Positions 46,266 through 53,235 of a stretch of DNA of 64,000 nucleotides are shown here, piece by piece (position 1 is the stretch's first letter; every line of letters begins with the position of its first letter). Position numbers and translations under genes: made by a program. The notes under the pieces are model-generated. The model was given only the letters and a program-made list of their open reading frames with translations. It had not been told where the DNA came from and made no database searches. Source of the stretch: JAANXG01 sp034520625 (GTDB lineage: Bacteria > Pseudomonadota > Gammaproteobacteria > Arenicellales > JAANXG01); contig JAXHNI010000012.1 in NCBI GenBank assembly GCA_034520625.1, positions 1-64,000 on the forward strand, written 5' to 3'.

Positions 46266-47456
46266 ATGAAACTTGCTATCCTTTCGTGCGGGCCTCGATC
46301 CTACAGCACACGTCGTTTAAAGGAAGCCGCTTTACAGCGCGGTTACGACGTTAAAGTGCTGAACACTCTGAAGTTCGCCATCGACCTGCAAAGGGGCGAG
46401 CCCGATTTATTTTTTCGACAGAAGCCACTGACTGAATATGACGCCGTGCTGCCGCGCATCGGGGCATCAATTACATACTATGGCACGGCTGTGGTACGGC
46501 AGTTCCAGGAGATGGACGTCTTTTGCGCCAATACGGCGCACGGCATATTGAACTCCCGCGACAAGCTGCGAAGTCTGCAGCTCCTGAGCCGGCACCATAT
46601 CGGCATACCCCGGACCAGCTTCGTCCGGGACAAGCAGGATGTCCTGCCGGCTATTCAGCGCGTCGGTGGGGCGCCGGTAATTATCAAGCTCATCGAGGGA
46701 ACCCAGGGCATCGGCGTGTTGCTGGCGGAATCCACGAAGGCCGCCGAGTCGATTGTCGAGCTGCTTCAGAGCCAGAGGCAGAACGTGCTCATACAGAAAT
46801 TCGTCGCTGAGAGTAAAGGCAAGGACATCCGGGCTTTCGTGGTCGGGGATCGCGTCGTGGCGGGAATGAGGCGAGTTGCTCAGGGCCAGGAATTCAGGAG
46901 CAACGTGCATCGCGGCGGCGTAGCGGAAGCAGTGGAGTTGCCCGAGGAGTACCGGGAAACCGCGGTGCGGGCGACACAGATCATGGGCCTGAGGGTCGCC
47001 GGCGTGGATATGCTCGAGGGCGAGAGCGGGCCGCAGATCATGGAAGTCAATTCCTCACCGGGCCTCGAGGGCATCGAGAAGTGCACCCAACTCGACATCG
47101 CCGGCGCGGTGATCGAGTACATCGCCGCGCAGGTGGACTTCCCCGAGCTCGACATTCGCCAACGGCTCACGGTCAGCAAGGGATACGGGGTCAATGAAAT
47201 CTACATACCCGAAGGCTCGAAATTCGTGGGCTGCACGATTACCGAGACGAAGTTATGGGAACAGGACATCAACGTGTTGACCCTGTACCGCGGCAGCAAG
47301 ATCATCCCGAACCCCCGCGCGGACCGTGTCCTTGAAGGGGGCGACAAGCTCTTGTGCTACGGCAAGGTCGAGTCGATGCGGCAAGTGATTCCGGCGAAAA
47401 CCCGGCGCCGCAGGCAGCCGCGGGTCAAGAGTCTGCAAAGCGACGTCTCCAACTGA
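46266..47456 (+). CDS. rimK: RimK-type ATP-grasp ligase fused to a TrkA-C domain
   Basis: Residues 1-295 are an ATP-grasp glutamate ligase of the RimK family: PVIIKLIEGTQGIGV (ATP-binding loop), QKFVAESKGKDIRAFVVGD, VAGVDMLEGESGPQIMEVNSSPGLEGIE (metal-binding and substrate site). RimK modifies ribosomal protein S6 with glutamate. Residues about 310-385 (YIPEGSKFVGCTITETKLWE...RVLEGGDKLLCYG) form a TrkA-C (RCK C-terminal) domain, usually a ligand-sensing part of K+ transporters. CGGAGC precedes ATG. The fusion suggests that ligase activity responds to a small ligand such as a nucleotide. Confidence 0.8.
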   Translation: MKLAILSCGPRSYSTRRLKEAALQRGYDVKVLNTLKFAIDLQRGEPDLFFRQKPLTEYDAVLPRIGASITYYGTAVVRQFQEMDVFCANTAHGILNSRDKLRSLQLLSRHHIGIPRTSFVRDKQDVLPAIQRVGGAPVIIKLIEGTQGIGVLLAESTKAAESIVELLQSQRQNVLIQKFVAESKGKDIRAFVVGDRVVAGMRRVAQGQEFRSNVHRGGVAEAVELPEEYRETAVRATQIMGLRVAGVDMLEGESGPQIMEVNSSPGLEGIEKCTQLDIAGAVIEYIAAQVDFPELDIRQRLTVSKGYGVNEIYIPEGSKFVGCTITETKLWEQDINVLTLYRGSKIIPNPRADRVLEGGDKLLCYGKVESMRQVIPAKTRRRRQPRVKSLQSDVSN

Positions 47457-47619
47457 TTGCCGGTCGTTAACGAGGTGGCTTCTTCGCACCGAAGCGAAAA
47501 ATCCAGCGTACCCGGGCTCGCGATGCCGGATAAAGGTTTGAACGGCTTCGTTCAGTCCGGCTCTGCGTCGGCGGGTTTGTCCAAACCATAGATGAATCCC
47601 CGGCGCCGATCAGTTCGAT

Positions 47620-47960
47620 GCTTCGGCCTCCCTGGCCGCTCCTGACGACATCGTCGCGCCCTCCTCGGCAAACGTCTACCGCTGTGTTGTGTTGTCGGGT
47701 TGAAACCCGACCTACACGCCCTTCGATACTATTTTGCTGATCCCAATCCTTCCGGGTTTACCCTTCAACCCTCACCCCGGCCCTCTCCCATTCTTGGGAG
47801 AGGGCGTTCATGGCTACATCGTGCGGCGGTACTGGCCGCCCACCTCGAACATAGCCTGCGTAATCTGGCCAAGCGAGCAGTAGCGCACCGCGTGCATCAG
47901 CTCGGCGAAGACGTTGTCGTTGTTCATCGCCGCCTGCCTGACGCGCTCCAGGGCCTGCTT
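47620..47960. repeat. Native icmF 3' end and downstream region (source of duplicates)
   Basis: The 341 bases are the parental form of 44008-44348. It includes a gtcgggttgaaacccgac hairpin (47694-47711), the hairpin at 47780-47805 and the final 147 bases of icmF. Confidence 0.8.
47780..47805 (-). terminator. Hairpin downstream of icmF
   Basis: A perfect 11-bp stem (gccctctccca / tgggagagggc) with a 4-nt loop starts 8 bases after the icmF stop codon. No clear U-tract follows on the minus strand, so it may be a processing or REP hairpin rather than a classic intrinsic terminator. It is duplicated, with one stem mismatch, in the copy at 44008-44348. Confidence 0.5.
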
Positions 47961-50900
47961 TGAGTCTTCCGGGTCTTTGGCCTGGAACTCTCTCAAGCGC
48001 TTGAGCTGGCTCTGCTTTTCCTCTTCGGTTGATCTGGCCAGCTCCACCGGGCCGAGGTCCTGGGAGTCTTCCTTGAGGTAGGTGTTCACGCCCACGATCG
48101 GCAGGGAGCCGTCGTGCTTCTTGTGCTCGTAGTGCAGGGACTCGTCCTGGATCTTGCCGCGCTGGTAGCCGTGCTCCATGGCGCCGAGGACGCCGCCGCG
48201 CTCGGTGAGACGCTCGAACTCCATCAGTACGGCTTCCTCGACCAGGTCGGTGAGCTCCTCGATGATGAACGAGCCCTGGTTGGGGTTCTCGTTCTTCGAC
48301 AGGCCCCACTCCTTGCTGATGATGAGCTGGATGGCCACGGCCCGTCTGACGGACTCATCCGTCGGCGTGGTGATGGCCTCGTCGTAGGCGTTGGTGTGCA
48401 GGCTGTTGCAGTGGTCGTACAGCGCGATCAGCGCCTGCAGGGTGGTGCGTATATCGTTGAAGCTCATCTCCTGGGCGTGCAGGGAGCGGCCGGAGGTCTG
48501 GATGTGATACTTGAGCTTCTGCGAGCGCTCGTTGCCGCCGTACTTGTCGCGCATGGTCACCGCCCAGATGCGCCGGGCCACCCGGCCGAGCACGGTGTAC
48601 TCCGGGTCCATGCCGTTGGAGAAGAAGAACGACAGGTTGGGGGCGAAGTCGTCGATATCCATGCCCCGGGCGAGATACGCCTCCACGTAGGTGAAACCGT
48701 TAGCCAGGGTGAAGGCGAGCTGGGAGATCGGGTTGGCGCCCGCCTCGGCGATGTGGTAGCCGGAGATGGACACCGAGTAGAAGTTGCGCACCTGGTTGTC
48801 GACGAACCACTGCTGGATGTCGCCCATCATCTTCAGGGAGAACTCGGTGGAGAAGATGCAGGTGTTCTGGCCCTGGTCCTCCTTGAGGATATCCGCCTGC
48901 ACCGTGCCGCGCACGTTCGTCAGGGCGTACTGGCGGAGCTGCTCGCGCTCTTCATGGTTGGGTTCGCGGCCGTGCTCTTCCTCGAACTTTGTGCGCTGCT
49001 GGTCGATGGCGGTGTTCAGGAACATCGCCAGGATGGTGGGCGCCGGGCCGTTGATGGTCATGGAGACCGAGGTGGTCGGGCTGCACAGGTCGAAGCCGTC
49101 GTACAGCGCCTTCATGTCCTCGAGGGTGGCGATGGAGACGCCGGAGTTGCCGACCTTGCCGTAGATGTCCGGGCGCTCGTCCGGGTCCCAGCCATACAGG
49201 GTTACCGAGTCGAAGGCGGTGGACAGGCGCTTGGCCTCGGCGTGCGCCGAGAGGTTCTTGAAGCGGCGGTTGGTGCGGAACGGGTCGCCCTCGCCGGCGA
49301 ACATGCGGGTCGGGTCCTCGCCCTCGCGCTTGAAGGGGAACACGCCGGCGGTGTACGGGAAGCGACCGGGGACGTTTTCTCTCAGCAGCCACTTGAGCAG
49401 CTCGCCGTGGTCCTCGTACTTCGGCAGCGCCACGCGCGAGATGAGGCTGCCGGACAGGGTCTTGTGCTTGAGCGGCAGCCGGAGCTCCTTGTCGCGGACC
49501 TGCATGACGAACTCCTCGCCGCTGTAGATCTCCTGCATCTGCGGCCAGTCCTCGAGCAGCTTGAGGGAGTGGCTGTCGAGGGCGTCCTCGCGCTCCTGGA
49601 TGAGCGGGTCGAAGCTTGCCGTGTCGCCGCCTTTATCGCCGATCATGCGCTTGCTCTCGCTGAGCTGCTGGCGCTCGCGGGCGAGGCGGGCCTGCTTGTC
49701 GGCGTGGTGCAGATAATGCCTGACGGTGTCGGCGATCTCGGCCAGGTAGCGCTGGCGCTTGGGCGGAACGATGACGGTCTCGTCCGTGGAGTGGTGGATC
49801 TTCGGGTCGGCCAGCTTACCTTCGGCCTGCTCGAAGCCGTGGCCGCCGAGCTGGCGCTTGAGCTCGTGGTACAGCGCGGTGACGCCGTCATCGTTGAAGC
49901 GCGAGGCGATGGTGCCGTAGACGGGCATGTCCTCCCAACTCTTGCCGAACTCCTCCTTGTTGCGCTGCATCTGCTTGGCGACGTCGCGCAGGGCGTCATG
50001 GGCGCCTTTGCGGTCGAACTTGTTGATGGCCACCACGTCGGCGAAGTCCAGCATGTCGATCTTCTCGAGCTGGCTGGCGGCGCCGTACTCCGGGGTCATG
50101 ACATATAAGGAGACATCCACCAGCGGCGCCACCGCGGCGTCGCCCTGGCCGATGCCCGGGGTCTCGATAACAAGCACGTCGAAGCCGGCGAGCTTCGCGG
50201 CGCTGATGACGTCCGGCAGGTACTCGGGCAGCTCGGCGTCGGTGCCGCGCGTGGCAAGCGAGCGCATGAAGATGTTCTCGTGGTCGATGGCGTTCATGCG
50301 GATGCGGTCGCCGAGCAGCGCCCCGCCGGTCTTGCGGCGCGAGGGGTCGACGGCAATGATGCCGATCTTGACCTCGTCACCCTGGTCCAGGCGGAAGCGG
50401 CGGATGACTTCGTCGGTGAGCGAGGACTTGCCGGCGCCGCCGGTGCCGGTGATGCCGATCACCGGGATCTTCGCGGCGCTGTCCTCGGCGGACTTGTCGA
50501 GCTGGGCCCGCGCCAGGCTGGAGAGGGTGTCGTTCTCGATGGCGGTGATGAGGCGGGCGAGCTGGGTGAAATCTCCCTTGGCGATGGCACCGAGGTCGGC
50601 GGGCTTCTCGACGCTGGGGTCGAAGCTGACACGCTCGATCATGTCCTCGATCATGCCCTTGAGGCCCAGATTCTGGCCGTCCGCCGGCGAGTAGATGCGG
50701 GCGACGCCGTAGTCCTGCAGCTCCTTGATCTCGTCGGCGATGATCACCCCCCCGCCGCCGCCGAACACTTGTATATGCCCGGCGTCCCGCTCATGCAGCA
50801 TGTCCACCATGTATTTGAAGTACTCGACGTGGCCGCCCTGGTAGGAGCTCACCGCCACCCCCTGGACGTCCTCCTGTATGGCGGCGTCGACAATCTCTGC

Positions 50901-51077
50901 CACCGAACGGTTGTGACCGAGGTGCACAACCTCGGCGCCGCTGGCCTGCAGAATCCGGCGCATGATATTAATAGAAGCATCGTGACCGTCGAACAGGCTG
51001 GCGGCGGTAACGAACCGGACCTTGCCGGCCGGCTCGGCGTCGCTTCGGGGAATCTCTTTAACAGGCGCGGAACACAT
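47814..51077 (-). CDS. icmF: Fused isobutyryl-CoA mutase IcmF
   Basis: A 1087-residue coenzyme B12-dependent mutase with built-in chaperone that interconverts isobutyryl-CoA and butyryl-CoA (also pivalyl/isovaleryl type substrates). Domains in order: B12-binding domain with FDGHDASI at residues 29-36 (base-off His32) and GHNRSVAEI; MeaI-like GTPase chaperone with P-loop GTGGAGKSS at 211-219 and VIETPGIGQGDAAV; then the large substrate-binding TIM barrel (YTAGVFPFKREGEDPTRMF, SVSISGYHIAEAG). Length matches IcmF of other bacteria (about 1090). GGAGG lies upstream of ATG. Duplicates of its 3' end lie at 36559, 37899 and 44008. Confidence 0.95.
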   Translation of the reverse strand: MCSAPVKEIPRSDAEPAGKVRFVTAASLFDGHDASINIMRRILQASGAEVVHLGHNRSVAEIVDAAIQEDVQGVAVSSYQGGHVEYFKYMVDMLHERDAGHIQVFGGGGGVIIADEIKELQDYGVARIYSPADGQNLGLKGMIEDMIERVSFDPSVEKPADLGAIAKGDFTQLARLITAIENDTLSSLARAQLDKSAEDSAAKIPVIGITGTGGAGKSSLTDEVIRRFRLDQGDEVKIGIIAVDPSRRKTGGALLGDRIRMNAIDHENIFMRSLATRGTDAELPEYLPDVISAAKLAGFDVLVIETPGIGQGDAAVAPLVDVSLYVMTPEYGAASQLEKIDMLDFADVVAINKFDRKGAHDALRDVAKQMQRNKEEFGKSWEDMPVYGTIASRFNDDGVTALYHELKRQLGGHGFEQAEGKLADPKIHHSTDETVIVPPKRQRYLAEIADTVRHYLHHADKQARLARERQQLSESKRMIGDKGGDTASFDPLIQEREDALDSHSLKLLEDWPQMQEIYSGEEFVMQVRDKELRLPLKHKTLSGSLISRVALPKYEDHGELLKWLLRENVPGRFPYTAGVFPFKREGEDPTRMFAGEGDPFRTNRRFKNLSAHAEAKRLSTAFDSVTLYGWDPDERPDIYGKVGNSGVSIATLEDMKALYDGFDLCSPTTSVSMTINGPAPTILAMFLNTAIDQQRTKFEEEHGREPNHEEREQLRQYALTNVRGTVQADILKEDQGQNTCIFSTEFSLKMMGDIQQWFVDNQVRNFYSVSISGYHIAEAGANPISQLAFTLANGFTYVEAYLARGMDIDDFAPNLSFFFSNGMDPEYTVLGRVARRIWAVTMRDKYGGNERSQKLKYHIQTSGRSLHAQEMSFNDIRTTLQALIALYDHCNSLHTNAYDEAITTPTDESVRRAVAIQLIISKEWGLSKNENPNQGSFIIEELTDLVEEAVLMEFERLTERGGVLGAMEHGYQRGKIQDESLHYEHKKHDGSLPIVGVNTYLKEDSQDLGPVELARSTEEEKQSQLKRLREFQAKDPEDSKQALERVRQAAMNNDNVFAELMHAVRYCSLGQITQAMFEVGGQYRRTM

Positions 51078-51231
51078 AAGCTTGACCCTCCGGACGCCAA
51101 TATATCAACTTGTGGCGACGGTGCATCTGCAAGCGCGGCTTTTTAAGCCAAGAATTCGCAAATCTCTTGTCCCAATCGGGACTGAAGCCGCTCCTACATA
51201 AAATTTCTGAACCTGTGGATAATTTTGCGTT

Positions 51232-51247
51232 ACGTTTACGTAAACGT
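51232..51247. promoter_or_regulatory. 16-bp palindrome upstream of icmF
   Basis: acgtttac-gtaaacgt is a perfect 16-bp palindrome, 155 bases upstream of the icmF start. Its ACGT-containing style resembles binding sites of MerR-type regulators of branched-chain amino acid degradation (LiuR), which would fit a mutase acting on valine-derived isobutyryl-CoA. The match is by memory of motif style, not by comparison. Confidence 0.4.
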
Positions 51248-51490
51248 CAAGCAGTGATCCTGACATGGTGCGCGACTCCGACCTCGTAGTCACCGCCATC
51301 TGGGAAGGCCGCCAGGCGGCCGAGGGAATTCTTGAGTGCCGAGACGACTGAGACGCAGTTTCGAGCGTATTCCATCCCGTTACGGCGGGGGCACCGCTGC
51401 CACACCCTTGGTCCCACGTCCCCGGAGACAGCCACGTCCACAAGAAGATGCAGGGTGGACCGCGGGCGCTCCTGACCGCCTCTTTGCCCG

Positions 51491-52855
51491 CTAGCCGTTC
51501 AAAGACTCGAAGTCATGTTTTTTCAGAAGGCGGTACAACGTAACGCGCGAAACCGCGAGCTCGCGGGCCACCTTGGAAAGGTTGTTCGTATTGCGGGACA
51601 GGGCGCTGGCAAGCACTTTTTTTTCGACCTGCCTTCGGGCTTCCTCGAGAGTTGGCCCTGTATCTGCATCTTTGGTCTCGCATGACTCGAGCCCCAGGTG
51701 ATTCGGCAATATGACGCGGGACTCGCAGGAGACATGCGCACTCTTGATACGGTTCATCAACTCGCGCACGTTCCCCGGCCAGGTGTAAGCCCGCATTGCC
51801 CTCTTCGCCCTGCTCGATAACGACCGCTTCTCGGATCCCTCGTTGAGCTCGGAGAGAAATGTCTCGGCCAACGTGAGCACGTCATCACCCCGGTCCCGCA
51901 GGGGCGGAACATCGATCTGGAATACGTTCAGGCGGTAGTACAAGTCTTCGCGAAACCGGCTTTCCCGCAGGGCTTCTTTCATGTCTACGTTCGTCGCAGC
52001 AATTATACGCGTATCGACCGTCACACTACGGTGATCCCCCACTCGCTCAATCACGCTTTCCTCGAGCACCCGCAGCAGATTGACTTGCAGATCCAACGAC
52101 AAGTCGCCGATCTCGTCCAGGAACAGTGTGCCGCCTGACGCTGCTTCGAACCGGCCGAGTCGGCGCTTGTCCGCACCGGTGAATGCGCCCTTCTCGTGAC
52201 CAAAGAGTTCGCTCTGAATGAGAGCGGGGGGGATTGCGCCGCAATTCACCGCGACGAAAGGCGCGCAACTGCGCTTCGATTGATCGTGAATCGACCGGGC
52301 AATGAGCTCCTTTCCGGTACCACTCTCCCCGGTAATCAGGACCGGGAAATCCTTGCCGGCGATTTGGGCCACTTGTTTTCGCACCTCCTTCATCCCTTTG
52401 CTGTGACCGATAAGCCCGTCGTCGGTCCCTAGCCGTCGTTGGCTGTTGTGCAAAAGGCGCAGCCGTGCGATACCAGAGGCATGACCCAGCGTAGTAGTGA
52501 GCCGCTCTACGTCAACCGGCAGCCGGTGGTAATCGTAGAAGTGCCGCGAAAGCAGGACTTGCGTCTCCTCACGCATAAGCATCTCGTCATCAACGAGCGC
52601 TATCCAATGTATCTGCGGATCCACTGCCAGAACGTCTTCCGCAAAACCCGGATCCTTAAAAACAAGGAGCCCGAGATGATACTTACCGACCTCTATATGA
52701 CGCCTCAGGTCGCTTGCATCTCCCGCGACGCTTACAGTCCATCCCACGGTCTCCAGCTCTCCACGAAGTGTGCTGGTCGTGGAAGACGGATCAACGCATA
52801 GGATATTCCGAGATCCCAGCCAGTTACTCTGTCCCGTTTGCTTCATCGAAATCAT
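51491..52855 (-). CDS. VpsR-like sigma-54 enhancer-binding protein
   Basis: A 454-residue transcription activator. Residues 1-130 are a degenerate receiver-like domain in the style of VpsR (IHWIALVDD..., RLPVDVERLTTTLGHASGIARL); the usual phospho-acceptor Asp is not clearly in place. Residues 145-380 form the AAA+ domain with Walker A GESGTGKE (176-183), an intact GAFTGA loop (223-228) and Walker B LFLDEIGD (244-251). The C-terminus is a Fis-type HTH (NNLSKVARELAVSRVTLYRL). The GAFTGA loop indicates contact with sigma-54. VpsR controls Vibrio exopolysaccharide genes; here it lies in an exosortase/EPS locus, and the nearby VPLPA-type gene has a candidate sigma-54 promoter. Confidence 0.8.
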   Translation of the reverse strand: MISMKQTGQSNWLGSRNILCVDPSSTTSTLRGELETVGWTVSVAGDASDLRRHIEVGKYHLGLLVFKDPGFAEDVLAVDPQIHWIALVDDEMLMREETQVLLSRHFYDYHRLPVDVERLTTTLGHASGIARLRLLHNSQRRLGTDDGLIGHSKGMKEVRKQVAQIAGKDFPVLITGESGTGKELIARSIHDQSKRSCAPFVAVNCGAIPPALIQSELFGHEKGAFTGADKRRLGRFEAASGGTLFLDEIGDLSLDLQVNLLRVLEESVIERVGDHRSVTVDTRIIAATNVDMKEALRESRFREDLYYRLNVFQIDVPPLRDRGDDVLTLAETFLSELNEGSEKRSLSSRAKRAMRAYTWPGNVRELMNRIKSAHVSCESRVILPNHLGLESCETKDADTGPTLEEARRQVEKKVLASALSRNTNNLSKVARELAVSRVTLYRLLKKHDFESLNG

Positions 52856-53065
52856 GTCCCGAATCGCCTCACCGCCGTGTTAGGCGTACAACTTAGGGAG
52901 TCACCACCCCCTCAGCAGCCTTGGCAAGCGGGCCATGCGGCGGCTGCGGCCTGGATTCACGTTTAATGTGTTCGACACCCCCAAGGTGCCCCAATACGGG
53001 TTTTAGTGTAGAATACGAATGCGAGTGCCGTCAAGATTGTAAAATCTGCGGTGAAGTGGCCGAGT

Positions 53066-53091
53066 CGTTATGTGCTGAATTGCACATAACG
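53066..53091. promoter_or_regulatory. CRP-like palindrome upstream of the VpsR-like gene
   Basis: A perfect 10-bp inverted repeat with a 6-bp centre, cgttatgtgc-tgaatt-gcacataacg. The core TGTGC-N6-GCACA matches the CRP consensus TGTGA-N6-TCACA at 8 of 10 positions. It is about 210 bases upstream of the VpsR-like start, a distance at which CRP family proteins can still act; it could also be a hairpin after the TPR lipoprotein gene. Confidence 0.4.
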
Positions 53092-53235
53092 AGGCAGGGC
53101 ATCGAGGGCAAAGAAAAGCCAAGGAACCAGACTCAATTGGGCGATGAGGAAACCACGTCAACGGTCAAAGCCGCGAGCGCACTCTTGGAGGCGTGCTCGT
53201 TCGGACACTGATCGAATCGATCAATCGTTGGGGCT

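Noticed and set aside
44008..47960. Integrase-bound attachment site
   Set aside because: The tails look like attachment duplicates, but no integrase or recombinase gene is in the window, so only the duplication is claimed.
48114..50108. 664-residue plus-strand frame across icmF
   Set aside because: It is the antisense of icmF and lacks family motifs; long antisense frames are common in high-GC DNA. The same holds for 5585-7816, 22879-24492 and 33067-34428.
52921..53211. 96-residue Cys-containing plus-strand frame
   Set aside because: It has Cys pairs but spans the CRP-like palindrome between two minus-strand genes and has no ribosome-binding site or recognisable motif.
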